Shown here: positions 50,060 to 58,733 of the stretch, one piece after another
Layout: each line of letters opens with the position of its first letter
Numbering within the stretch: the stretch's first letter is position 1
Assembly: GCF_029428675.1 (NCBI RefSeq)
Contig: NZ_JAJNEL010000001.1
Coordinates: forward strand, 4,278,001-4,342,000
Source: Streptomyces sp. JH14
GTDB taxonomy: Bacteria > Actinomycetota > Actinomycetes > Streptomycetales > Streptomycetaceae
Length of the DNA: 64,000 bases
Direction: 5' to 3'
Notes under the pieces: generated by a model
What the model was told of the DNA's origin: nothing
What the model saw: only the letters and a program-made list of their open reading frames with translations
Databases searched by the model: none
Translations under genes and position numbers: made by a program

Positions 50060-51421
50060 GTGGGACGACTCTTCGGCACGGACGGTGTGCGCGGTGTCGC
50101 CAATGCGGACCTGACGGCCGAGCTCGCGCTCGGTCTGTCGGTCGCTGCGGCGCATGTGCTCGCGGAGGCGGGCACCTTTGTCGAGGGGCGGCGTCCCACG
50201 GCCGTGGTCGGTCGTGACCCGCGCGCATCCGGAGAGTTCCTGGAGGCGGCCGTGGTGGCCGGTCTGGCGAGCGCGGGCGTGGACGTCCTGCGCGTCGGTG
50301 TGCTGCCCACCCCTGCGGTGGCGTACCTCACCGGCGCGCTGGGCGCCGACCTCGGCGTGATGCTCTCCGCCAGCCACAACGCCATGCCGGACAACGGCAT
50401 CAAGTTCTTCGCCCGCGGCGGTCACAAGCTCGCCGACGAGCTGGAGGTCCGGATCGAGACGGTCTACGAGCAGCACCGCACCGGTGAGCCGTGGGAGCGC
50501 CCGACCGGCGCCGGTGTGGGACGCGTCAGCGAGTACGCCGAGGGCTTCGACCGGTACGTCGCCCACCTCATCGCCGTCCTCCCGAACCGGCTCGACGGGC
50601 TGAAGGTCGTCCTCGACGAGGCGCACGGTGCGGCCTCCCGGGTCTCGCCCGAGGCGTTCGCACGCGCCGGCGCCGAGGTGATCACGATCGGTGCCGACCC
50701 GAACGGTCTGAACATCAACGCCGGCTGCGGCTCCACCCACCTGGACCTGCTGAAGGCCGCCGTCGTCGAGCACGGCGCCGACCTCGGCATCGCGCACGAC
50801 GGCGACGCCGACCGCTGCCTCGCCGTGGACGCCACGGGCGCGGAGGTCGACGGTGACCAGATCCTGGCCGTGCTCGCCCTCGCCATGCGCGAGGCCGGGC
50901 AGCTGCGCAAGGACACCGTGGTCGGCACGGTCATGTCCAACCTCGGCTTCAAGATCGCCATGGAGCGGGAGGGCATCCACCTCGTCCAGACCGCCGTCGG
51001 CGACCGTTACGTACTGGAGTCGATGAAGGCCGAGGGCTTCGCGCTGGGCGGCGAGCAGTCCGGCCATGTCATCGTCCTCGACCACGCCACGACCGGCGAC
51101 GGGACGCTGACCGGCCTGATGCTGGCGGCCCGGGTCGTCGCCACCGGCCGCACGCTCGCGGAGCTCGCCGATGTCATGGAGCGGCTCCCGCAGATACTGA
51201 TCAACGTTCCGGACGTCGACAAGTCCCGGGTCTCCACTTCGGAGGAGCTGGCGGCCGCGGTCGACGAGGCGGAGCGTGAACTGGGCGACACCGGGCGTGT
51301 ACTGCTGCGTCAGTCGGGCACCGAGCCGCTGGTGCGGGTGATGGTCGAGGCGGCCGACATCGACCAGGCGCGGGCGGTGGCCGGGCGGCTCGCCGATGTG
51401 GTGAAGTCCGCGCTCGGGTAG
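50060..51421 (+). CDS. glmM: Phosphoglucosamine mutase
   Basis: 453-residue enzyme that converts glucosamine-6-phosphate to glucosamine-1-phosphate for UDP-GlcNAc and peptidoglycan. The phosphoserine is S105 in LSASHNAMPDNG, the metal loop is DGDADR (247-252), and the C-terminal phosphate loop is RQSGTEPLVRVM. GTG at 50060 follows CGGAGG. A longer frame to 50006 lacks support. It acts after GlmS, which lies about 10 kb downstream. Confidence 0.97.
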   Translation: MGRLFGTDGVRGVANADLTAELALGLSVAAAHVLAEAGTFVEGRRPTAVVGRDPRASGEFLEAAVVAGLASAGVDVLRVGVLPTPAVAYLTGALGADLGVMLSASHNAMPDNGIKFFARGGHKLADELEVRIETVYEQHRTGEPWERPTGAGVGRVSEYAEGFDRYVAHLIAVLPNRLDGLKVVLDEAHGAASRVSPEAFARAGAEVITIGADPNGLNINAGCGSTHLDLLKAAVVEHGADLGIAHDGDADRCLAVDATGAEVDGDQILAVLALAMREAGQLRKDTVVGTVMSNLGFKIAMEREGIHLVQTAVGDRYVLESMKAEGFALGGEQSGHVIVLDHATTGDGTLTGLMLAARVVATGRTLAELADVMERLPQILINVPDVDKSRVSTSEELAAAVDEAERELGDTGRVLLRQSGTEPLVRVMVEAADIDQARAVAGRLADVVKSALG

Positions 51422-51443
51422 TGCGTGGTCCTGTTGTTCCATG

Positions 51444-51485
51444 GCGCCGGAGGCGCCCGATGCACGCATCGGGCGCCTCCGGCGC
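51444..51485 (+). terminator. Terminator between glmM and the convergent DUF389 gene
   Basis: Perfect 20-base inverted repeat (51444-51463 and 51466-51485, 2-base centre). It lies between convergent genes and can serve both directions; there is no long T run on either side. Confidence 0.82.
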
Positions 51486-51516
51486 ACTGCTTCCCGGGGC
51501 TGCGGCGTACCGCTGA

Positions 51517-52476
51517 TCAGGCCTGAGCGGCGCCGGGGGGCGCGGCGGCGGTCAGGCGGCGGTGGGCGGCCCACAGCGCCTTCTGGACCAGCAGCGTCAG
51601 CGTCCCCGCGAGCACGATCCCGCCGAGGTTCGCCATCAGCTGGCCCACCGAGCCCGACGTCTGCCCGTAATCCCGGTAACTGAGCGCCACCGCCGCATTG
51701 GCCGCGGCCGGCACGGTCGTCACCGAGATCGCGACGCCGATCAGTGCCCCGGACTTCGCCGAGGTGAGGGAGAGAGTCCCGGCGATGCCCGCCAGGAACG
51801 CCACCACGAACGACATCCAGTCCGGCTGCCAGATGAACGCCGTGTTGGGCCGGGGCGCCTCGATCATCGTGTACGTGAACAGGCCGAAGGCGTTCATCAT
51901 CCAGGCGAAGCCGGACGTCACCGCCATGGCGACGGCGAAGCCGACGACCAGCGTCCACAGCGACCGCCACGCCAGACGGGGGGCGCGCTGCACCAGCGCC
52001 GTGGAAATACCGGCCAGCGGCCCGAACTCGGGGCCGACCGCCATCGCTCCCACGATCAGGATCGCGTTGTCGAGCATCACACCGCAGGCGGCGAGCATCG
52101 TCGCGACCGACAGGAACGCCGCATAGGTGACGCTGAACGTCGACTCCTCGTGGGTCGCGTCCGTCAGCTCCTCCCACAGCACCGCGTCGACGCCCTCGCC
52201 CGGCGCCTCCTCCTCGGCCCGGTCGGCATGCGCGGAGAGCATCAGGTCCGTGCTGTCGACGGTGATCGAGCCGGACTTGTCGATGCCGAGCCCACGCAGT
52301 GCGGAGATCAGCTCGTCGCCCGCCTCGCGCGCCACGTCGAACAGCACCACGTCGCCCGCCGGGTTACGGGCGGCCGCGGGCAGCACCACCAGGTGCGTGG
52401 TGCCGACGGTGTGCTCGACGAGGTGCAGCACCTCGTCCGTGCGGTCGGCGGGGACGATCAGGCGCAGGTGCAGCAC
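51517..52476 (-). CDS. DUF389 family membrane protein
   Basis: 319 residues. The N-terminal ~85 residues form a soluble ferredoxin-like part (LHLRLIVPADRTDEVLHLVE). Five or six transmembrane helices follow, with the family phrase ILIVGAMAVGPEFGPLAGIS. DUF389 proteins have no established function; TMEM-like transport has been suggested. GTG at 52476 lies 27 bases after the coaA stop, so it is probably cotranscribed with coaA. Confidence 0.88.
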   Translation of the reverse strand: MLHLRLIVPADRTDEVLHLVEHTVGTTHLVVLPAAARNPAGDVVLFDVAREAGDELISALRGLGIDKSGSITVDSTDLMLSAHADRAEEEAPGEGVDAVLWEELTDATHEESTFSVTYAAFLSVATMLAACGVMLDNAILIVGAMAVGPEFGPLAGISTALVQRAPRLAWRSLWTLVVGFAVAMAVTSGFAWMMNAFGLFTYTMIEAPRPNTAFIWQPDWMSFVVAFLAGIAGTLSLTSAKSGALIGVAISVTTVPAAANAAVALSYRDYGQTSGSVGQLMANLGGIVLAGTLTLLVQKALWAAHRRLTAAAPPGAAQA

Positions 52477-52503
52477 GCGGGTACTCCCGGGGCGCTCGGG
52501 GAC

Positions 52504-53499
52504 TCAGAGTTTGCGCAGCGACAGACGCTGGACCTTGTGGTCCGCGCCCTTGCGCAGCACCAGGGTGGCACGGCCCCGGGTGGGCGCCACATTCTCCAGC
52601 AGATTGGGCTTGTTGATGGTCCGCCACATGGTGCGGGCATAGTCCATGGCCTCCTCCTCGGAGACCTGGGTGTACTTGCGGAAGTACGAGGACGGGTCCT
52701 GGAACGCGGTCTCGCGCAGCTTGCGGAAACGGCTGAGATACCAGGTCTCGATGTCCTCGGCCCGCGCGTCCACGTACACACTGAAGTCGAAGTAGTCGGC
52801 GAGCCCGACCCTGGTGCGGCCGTCCTTGCCGGGCAGCGCGGGCTGCAGCACGTTGAGGCCCTCGACGATCAGGATGTCGGGGCGCCGCACGGTGAGCCGC
52901 TCGCCCGGCACGATGTCGTAGATCAGGTGCGAGTAGACGGGCGCCGTCACCTCGTCCTTGCCGGCCTTGATGTCGGCGACGAAACGGGTCAGGGCACGCC
53001 GGTCGTACGACTCCGGGAACCCCTTGCGCGACATCAGCCCGCGCGCCTGGAGCTCCTTCATCGGCAGCAGGAATCCGTCCGTGGTCACCAGCTCCACCCG
53101 GGGGTGCTCGGGCCAGCGGGCCAGCAGCGCCTGGAGGATACGGGCGCTGGTCGACTTGCCGACGGCGACACTGCCCGCGACCCCTATGACGAACGGGGTG
53201 CCGCGCTGCGCGCCGTGGCCGTTGCCCGCGTCCCCGAGGAAGGTGTTGAGGGCGCCGCGCAGGCCGGAGGTGGCCTGGACGTAGAGATTGAGGAGCCGCG
53301 AGAGCGGCAGATAGACGTCCCGCACCTCGTCGAGGTCGATGACGTCCCCGAGCCCGCGCAGCTGCTCCACCTCGGCGGCGGTCAGCGGCAGCGGGGTCTT
53401 GTCGCGCAGGGCACTCCATTCGGCGCGGGACAGGTCGACGTACGGCGTCGCAGCGGGCTCGGCGCGTCGATGGGTGCTCCGTGGCGGCGAAGTGATCAC
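52504..53499 (-). CDS. coaA: Pantothenate kinase, type I
   Basis: 331-residue kinase that phosphorylates pantothenate, the controlled step of CoA synthesis. The P-loop GVAGSVAVGKST, TTDGFLLP, the catalytic-region SYDRRALTRFVADIKAG and YSHLIYDIV are present. The GTG at 53499 is in frame and fits the usual 329-331 residue length, though no strong ribosome site is seen. The start overlaps the stop of a small upstream membrane ORF by four bases. Confidence 0.95.
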   Translation of the reverse strand: MITSPPRSTHRRAEPAATPYVDLSRAEWSALRDKTPLPLTAAEVEQLRGLGDVIDLDEVRDVYLPLSRLLNLYVQATSGLRGALNTFLGDAGNGHGAQRGTPFVIGVAGSVAVGKSTSARILQALLARWPEHPRVELVTTDGFLLPMKELQARGLMSRKGFPESYDRRALTRFVADIKAGKDEVTAPVYSHLIYDIVPGERLTVRRPDILIVEGLNVLQPALPGKDGRTRVGLADYFDFSVYVDARAEDIETWYLSRFRKLRETAFQDPSSYFRKYTQVSEEEAMDYARTMWRTINKPNLLENVAPTRGRATLVLRKGADHKVQRLSLRKL

Positions 53500-53900
53500 G
53501 GGTTCATTGTCGCGGGAGTTTCCACGCAGTGGGGGGTGGGGTCGGTCACGTGGAGAGACGAAAGGGCTCGTACCGGGCGTGCCGCCCACGGTCCGGACCC
53601 GGTCATGGCGGAGGGGGAACCGAACCCGGAACCGGTGCCGGTGGCGGCGTCCGAGCAGTCGCCGCAGAGGTGCGAGGCGCCGGACGTGCCGTTCCCGGCG
53701 AGGTCCAGCCGCCCGCCGTGGCCGTCCTGCCAGGGGCCCCGCAGCCGGCTCCTCGTCCGTGCGAGCGGGGAGCCGCCCGGCTCCGGAGGGACGTGCACGG
53801 AGCGGAGGACCAGCAGCAGGATGACCAGCCCCGTGGGAACGAGCAGCACGAGGCCCGTACCGGTGCTCAGCCCCCGCACGATCGCGGTTCTGTCCGGCAT
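53496..53900 (-). CDS. Possible small single-pass membrane protein upstream of coaA
   Basis: 134-residue frame starting MPDRTAIVRGLSTG with one strong transmembrane helix (GTGLVLLVPTGLVILLLVLR, about 14-33), then a low-complexity hydrophilic tail. Its stop overlaps the coaA start by four bases (GTGA), which would fit translational coupling. No ribosome site and no recognised family; it may be a chance frame. Confidence 0.35.
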   Translation of the reverse strand: MPDRTAIVRGLSTGTGLVLLVPTGLVILLLVLRSVHVPPEPGGSPLARTRSRLRGPWQDGHGGRLDLAGNGTSGASHLCGDCSDAATGTGSGFGSPSAMTGSGPWAARPVRALSSLHVTDPTPHCVETPATMNP

Positions 53901-54421
53901 CGGGCGCTTCGGCCGATGGGGCGAAGGAGGCCCGGGGCGCGGCCCACGCGATGCACCCTCGGGTCCCTGCCCGCGGCCGCGGGAATCAGCATCCGCGGCC
54001 GATCCGCAGCGACCGGTCCGGGCCGGGAGCCGGTCGTACGGTGTCGGTTCCACGTTGACCGTGAAGCCGTCGGGACGGGTCAGCGGCCGGGCCGGTCGTA
54101 CCGCCGCCGCGCCTCGCTCCGCCCGGGTTCCGGCTCGCGGGCGGTGGTCAGCCGGGTGGCCCGGACCGGTCCAGGCGCTCCGTCGAACAGGCGGAAGCGG
54201 CAGGGGTGTTGACGAAGTGGCCCCCGATGCCGTTTCCCGGGATCCCGTTCCTTTCCACCGGCGTAATCATGACCATTCTTGTCACTGACCTGTCAGGTTG
54301 GTCTGCGGGATTGCCTCCTGTATGAATGGACAACAGCAGGCCGCACTCGGGGATTTGGGTGTGGCGTGCATGCGGTTTCTTGACCGGAAACCGTTTTCTT
54401 TATTCACGGGGAGACAATCGA
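53901..54421. other. Intergenic region, no gene recognised
   Basis: About 520 bases between the minus-strand coaA group and the plus-strand secreted-protein gene. Open frames here look like composition artefacts. A short palindrome ACCTG-T-CAGGT occurs at 54288-54298. The last ~150 bases (54270-54421) are AT-richer than their surroundings and probably hold the promoter of the secreted-protein gene. Confidence 0.5.
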
Positions 54422-54919
54422 ATGAACAAGGGCATACGTATGCGCCTGATGTCCGGGACTGCCGCCGTATTCGCGGCCGCGGCCCTCGTGCTGACGGCGT
54501 CGCCGGCGAACGCCACTTCGGCCTCCACTTCGGTGGGCATCCCGGGTGGCAACAAGATCTCGGTGAATGCCTGGCACTGCGGGTTCTACGTGAGCGCCTG
54601 TGACTGGAAGGCGTCCACGAAGATGTCGGGGACGAACCCGCGCAAGGCGAAGTGGATCCAGAACCGCGCCGAACTGCAGGCCCACGGTGTCAGCGTTTCT
54701 CTCACGATCTCCAAGAACCCCGAGGCCACGCTCACGATGAAGAGCCGGTCCCTGGGGGAGGTCCGCTGGAAGAACACCAACGCCAACATCTCCGACACCT
54801 ACGGCCAGATGCGTCCGGGTGGCGCCACCACGTACGTGTCGACCAAGAGCTGCGGTTCGGCCAAGGTGACCAACTCGATCAACATCAGCGAGAAGTGCGC
54901 CTACGCGGGCGCCGCCTGA
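54422..54919 (+). CDS. Small secreted protein with four cysteines
   Basis: 165 residues with a clear Sec signal peptide: basic start (MNKGIRMRL), hydrophobic core (AAVFAAAALVLTA) and predicted cleavage after ANA (residue 31). The mature 134 residues hold four Cys (WHCGFYVSACDW, KSCGS, EKCAYAG), probably two disulphides, and many Thr/Ser/Asn as in beta-rich secreted proteins. ATG at 54422 follows GGGGAGA. It has its own terminator (54965-55003). No family recognised. Confidence 0.75.
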   Translation: MNKGIRMRLMSGTAAVFAAAALVLTASPANATSASTSVGIPGGNKISVNAWHCGFYVSACDWKASTKMSGTNPRKAKWIQNRAELQAHGVSVSLTISKNPEATLTMKSRSLGEVRWKNTNANISDTYGQMRPGGATTYVSTKSCGSAKVTNSINISEKCAYAGAA

Positions 54920-54964
54920 TCATCCGCCGCTTCGGCTGAGCCGATGCGGCGCGTGAAACGAGTT

Positions 54965-55003
54965 GAGGTGCCACACCGTCAGGGCCCGGCGTTGTGGCAC
55001 CTC
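54965..55003 (+). terminator. Terminator after the secreted-protein gene
   Basis: Perfect 11-pair stem GAGGTGCCACA (54965-54975) with 54993-55003 and a 17-base GC-rich loop. It lies 46 bases after the stop and before the lipoprotein operon. Confidence 0.65.
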
Positions 55004-55039
55004 TTCGTGAGCCTGCAGGACGACGCACGGGGGCGTTCG

Positions 55040-56755
55040 GTGACATTCGGTGCAGTGACGCGTGGCAGCAGGCCGGCGTCCCGCTTTGTGGGGGCATTCA
55101 TGTGCGCCGCCCTCATGACGTCATGCACATCCATCTCCACATCAGGTGAGTCCGGGGGGCGCGAATCCGCGGCCGCCCGGCAATTCGATCTGCTGGTCAG
55201 CGCAGAGAACGGCTACTACTACCATGCGTTCCTGCGGCAGCAGCCGGCGGGACCTCAAGCGCAGTCCTTTGCGCTGCGGACGCTTTCGGAACTGGGCCGC
55301 GCTCCCAGGACGAGCATGGATTCGGCCCGGGCCACTTCATTTCGCCGGGGAGCGCTGGAGACCTCCTCGCTCTGGGGCCGTGACTGGATGATCCCGCTGT
55401 GGCGTGCCGGTGCCGGCGAGGTCCTGGGCGCCCGTGATGCGGACGACGTGAACGGATTCCGGGCCAGGGGCGGCTGGTACGTCGACTCCGCCCTCGGTGA
55501 CGACGGGGACGCCGCGCACCTGGGCGCCACCTGGGCGGCCCTCGAAGTGCTCGGTGCACTCGGGCGGCTGGACGGCCTTCCGACGGCGGACCGGGCCGCC
55601 ACCGTCGCCTGGCTGCGCTCGCTGGAAGGGAGATCCCGGGCGCTCGACCGGAGCAGCGCACTGGCCCGCTCGCTCCGGTTGCTGAACGAGCCCGTACCCG
55701 CCGGCCTCACCCGGATCGCCGCGCCGCGCACGGACGACTTCACGGCCCTCACGCCCGACGCCCGGGCGACCCGGCTCGCCGACACCTACAGCTACGTGCT
55801 GATCCAGGAGGCGGCGGGGAGGCGGCCCGCCGTGAACCGCGCGGTCTGGGAGCCGGTGCTCCGGGACGGTGTCACGACACTCCCGTACGAGCAGCTCTAC
55901 GACCTGGTCCACGTACTGAAAGCGGCCGGATCACCGAAGAGCGTGTTCGCACCGGTGCTGAAGAGGCTCGACGGCGAGCGGCTCGACGACGGGACGGTAC
56001 GCGACCCCGACGCCTACATCGGTGACCCGGACGCCTCCCTTTTCGTGCAGCGGCTGCGGACGCTGGCCGGCTGGTCGCGCAAGGACCCCGGGCTGCTGAC
56101 GGCGGTGGCGCGCGAGGAGAAGTCCGGCGAGGCCGGCCAGGAGGACGCCGAGCGGCTGAACCGGGCCGCTCTGCGCCACGTCACCGCGGGCGGTGGCACG
56201 AGCGAACCGGCGCGGCGGCTGTGCGCCGACCCGCAGGTGCTGCCCGCCACGGTGACCGAGCGGAACGCCACCCCGTGGCAGCGCACCACCCTCACCTGCA
56301 CCGACGCAGGGGCCTCGCCGGTCACCCCGGAGATCGGCACCTGGAACCTGGACACCCCGGACCGGGTGGTGGCGGCGGCGACGGTCGCCGTCGGGCTCGC
56401 CGACAGCGGCCGACGCGACCGTGTTCCGTCCTGGATCACCGCCGACGCCCTGAATCAGTGGGCCCGCAATCCGGACCGCTTCACCTCCGTCTACACCTAC
56501 GCGCTGGTCGTACGGGCGTACTCGCTGCTCGGCGGCGCGCCGGACACGACGCTGCGCGAAGCCGTCGGGCGCGGCATCACGCCGTACCGGGGCTGTCCCG
56601 GGCTGCCCGACCTGTTCCAGGTCGGTGGCGGGGACACCGCCTGCGATCTGAAGACCACCTGGGGTGTGTGGATGTTGGACCGGCAACTGAACGGCATCAT
56701 CGGCGGGCTGCCGACCGGCACCGCGAACAACGGAAAGCGAGCGACAGTTCGGTGA
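55040..56755 (+). CDS. Putative lipoprotein with alpha-toroid-like repeats
   Basis: 571 residues. An Arg-containing N-terminus and hydrophobic stretch lead to LMTSC (C29), a plausible lipobox. The body has helical repeats rich in aromatic and Leu residues (ATWAALEVLGALGRLDGLP, VAAATVAVGLADSGRRDRVP, TSVYTYALVVRAYSLLGG) reminiscent of terpene-cyclase/prenyltransferase-like alpha toroids, but no catalytic motif is evident. GTG at 55040 has GGGGG upstream; GTG 55055 is an alternative. The stop overlaps the next ATPase gene by four bases, so it belongs to that operon. Function unknown. Confidence 0.7.
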   Translation: MTFGAVTRGSRPASRFVGAFMCAALMTSCTSISTSGESGGRESAAARQFDLLVSAENGYYYHAFLRQQPAGPQAQSFALRTLSELGRAPRTSMDSARATSFRRGALETSSLWGRDWMIPLWRAGAGEVLGARDADDVNGFRARGGWYVDSALGDDGDAAHLGATWAALEVLGALGRLDGLPTADRAATVAWLRSLEGRSRALDRSSALARSLRLLNEPVPAGLTRIAAPRTDDFTALTPDARATRLADTYSYVLIQEAAGRRPAVNRAVWEPVLRDGVTTLPYEQLYDLVHVLKAAGSPKSVFAPVLKRLDGERLDDGTVRDPDAYIGDPDASLFVQRLRTLAGWSRKDPGLLTAVAREEKSGEAGQEDAERLNRAALRHVTAGGGTSEPARRLCADPQVLPATVTERNATPWQRTTLTCTDAGASPVTPEIGTWNLDTPDRVVAAATVAVGLADSGRRDRVPSWITADALNQWARNPDRFTSVYTYALVVRAYSLLGGAPDTTLREAVGRGITPYRGCPGLPDLFQVGGGDTACDLKTTWGVWMLDRQLNGIIGGLPTGTANNGKRATVR

Positions 56756-57519
56756 ACGCATTGCTGCGGGCCGAGGGTGTGGGCAAGTCCTACACCCTGC
56801 GCGGAAGAAGGGTCGATGCCCTGCGCGGCGTCGACCTTGCGGTGAGGGGAGGCGAGGTCACCGCACTGGTCGGCCACTCGGGCTCCGGGAAGACCACGCT
56901 CCTGCACATTCTCGGGCTGCTGACCCCGCCGGACAGCGGCCGGGTGTTCGTCGCAGGCGGCGGTGGCACGGGTACCGACGCCGCTCGTTCCGTCGGCAGT
57001 GGGCCCGTCGACACGGCGGGCCTCTCGGACGGAGCGCTGGCTGATCTGCGTCGCAGCCGGCTCGGGTTCGTGTTCCAGTCGTACAACCTGCTGCCGCAGC
57101 ACTCGGCGCTGCGCAACGTCGTCCTGCCGTTCCTCGGCCGTCGCAGCGAGGGTGAGGCACGCGCCCGCGCACTGCTGGCGCGGGTCGGGCTCGCGGAGCG
57201 TGCCGACCATCTGCCGGGAGAGCTGTCGGGTGGTGAGCAGCAGCGGGTGGCACTGGCGCGGGCGCTGATCAACGATCCGCCCGTGGTGCTGGCCGACGAG
57301 CCGACCGGGAACCTCGACACGGAGAGCGAGGACGCGCTCCTCGGGTTGTTCCGGGAACTGGCGGACGAGGGCCGGGCGGTGCTCCTCGTGACGCACAACC
57401 CGGCGGTGTCGGAGTTCGCGGACGTGGTGCACCGCCTGGAGAAAGGCACGTTCGAGAAGCCCCTGAGCAAGCCCGTCGAGGCAGCTCCGGCCGAGCACGG
57501 AACGGAGAGCGCGGAATGA
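56752..57519 (+). CDS. ABC transporter ATP-binding protein (LolD/MacB type)
   Basis: 255-residue ATPase. Walker A GHSGSGKTT (41-49), Q-loop FVFQSYNLLPQ, signature LSGGEQQRVALARAL, Walker B VVLADEPTGNLD and the H-loop VLLVTHNP are intact. Between GRVFVAG and LSDGALADLRRSR lies an odd Gly/Ser-rich insertion of about 10-12 residues. GTG at 56752 overlaps the upstream stop (GTGA), and the stop overlaps the permease start (ATGA). It powers the FtsX-like permease that follows. Confidence 0.93.
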   Translation: MNALLRAEGVGKSYTLRGRRVDALRGVDLAVRGGEVTALVGHSGSGKTTLLHILGLLTPPDSGRVFVAGGGGTGTDAARSVGSGPVDTAGLSDGALADLRRSRLGFVFQSYNLLPQHSALRNVVLPFLGRRSEGEARARALLARVGLAERADHLPGELSGGEQQRVALARALINDPPVVLADEPTGNLDTESEDALLGLFRELADEGRAVLLVTHNPAVSEFADVVHRLEKGTFEKPLSKPVEAAPAEHGTESAE

Positions 57520-58733
57520 ACGTATTCAGTCTGGCGCTGGCGAATGTCCGCGCCCTGCACCGCCGCCTGTTCGGCCTGGTGGCGTTGGTCTCGGTCGCTG
57601 CCGCCGTGTGTCTCGGTGCCCTGGGCATCGCCGACCGGGCGCAGGGCGCCACCGACTCGGGCGTCAAGGAGAGCAGCGCCAACCGCAGCATCACCGTCGA
57701 CCGCCCCGACCGGCGCCCCGACACCCCGCAGCTGACGGACCGTACCGCTGCCCGGCTTGCGAAGCTTCCGCACGTCGAGTCGGTGCAGCACCGGGCACAG
57801 GTGTCGTTCGGGGTCATGACCGCGGCGGGAGACACCGTCCTGCTCTACGCGACGACCTACCGGCCCGCACTGACGCCGCCGGTCACCAAGTCCGTACGCA
57901 AGGAGCTCTTCCCCCTGCGCCCGGGCGAGATCGTGGCACCGGCCGCGTCGCAGGGGGTGGACCTGAGCAAGCTGGTGGGCCAGGAGATCGAGATCGAGAC
58001 CACCCGCTTCGTACGACAGGGCGAGGGGACCGGAGTCGGCGGACACGCCCGCCTGGTCGGGGTGTACGACCCGACGTGGCAGCTGGACAACCCGGATGCC
58101 GCGTACGCCGCCGACGCCACCGTGGTCACATGGGCGGCGCAGCGGGCCGGCCAGCCGGAGAAGAGCTATCTCGGCACCGTCGGCTACGACCAGCTGACCG
58201 TGGTCGCCAGGACGGCGGCGGACGTGCCGGACGTGACGAAGGCGGTGCAGAAGCTGGGCTATCCGGCGGTCACGCTCCAGCAGCAGCTCGATGCCCTGCC
58301 CGCGGTCCTGGAGATGATCAAGACGGTCGGTCAGGTGCTGCTCGGGGTGCTCGGGGTGTTGGCGTTCGTGGGCGCGGTCACCGTGACCGGCGCGTTGTCG
58401 CGGCAGCGGGCGCAGGAGATCGGCATCCTCAAGGCGGTCGGTTTCCGCACCAGGTCGGTGCTGACGATGCTGGTCGCGGAGATGGCGCTGGTCGGTGCCG
58501 TCGCCGCGCTGATCGGCGCCGTGCTCGGCGCGGTGCTCGGCAGTGGCGCCGCGGCGCTGCTGCGTGGCAGCGCGGACCTGGCGCCGTACGTGAAGGGCTG
58601 GGTGCTGCTGCCGCCCGCGGGCACCCTGCTTCTGCTCCTCGGGCTGACGGTGCTGGTGGTGGCGATGGGTTCGCTGGCCCCGGCGCGCCGTGCGGCGAGG
58701 ATGTCCCCCACCGATGCGATGAAGGACTGGTGA
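57516..58733 (+). CDS. FtsX/MacB-type ABC transporter permease
   Basis: 405 residues with the MacB/FtsX plan: transmembrane helix 1 (about 18-38), a large extracytoplasmic domain (40-265), then three C-terminal helices (about 270-292, 318-345, 365-388) and the family phrase RQRAQEIGILKAVGFRTRSV. Such permeases move lipoproteins or peptides, or transmit force, rather than import nutrients. Overlaps both neighbours by four bases. Confidence 0.93.
   Translation: MNVFSLALANVRALHRRLFGLVALVSVAAAVCLGALGIADRAQGATDSGVKESSANRSITVDRPDRRPDTPQLTDRTAARLAKLPHVESVQHRAQVSFGVMTAAGDTVLLYATTYRPALTPPVTKSVRKELFPLRPGEIVAPAASQGVDLSKLVGQEIEIETTRFVRQGEGTGVGGHARLVGVYDPTWQLDNPDAAYAADATVVTWAAQRAGQPEKSYLGTVGYDQLTVVARTAADVPDVTKAVQKLGYPAVTLQQQLDALPAVLEMIKTVGQVLLGVLGVLAFVGAVTVTGALSRQRAQEIGILKAVGFRTRSVLTMLVAEMALVGAVAALIGAVLGAVLGSGAAALLRGSADLAPYVKGWVLLPPAGTLLLLLGLTVLVVAMGSLAPARRAARMSPTDAMKDW

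Noticed and set aside
53529..54212. Plus-strand 227-codon frame in the region upstream of coaA
   Set aside because: Arg/Gly/Ala low complexity, no ribosome site, no hydrophobic segment or domain. Treated as non-coding.
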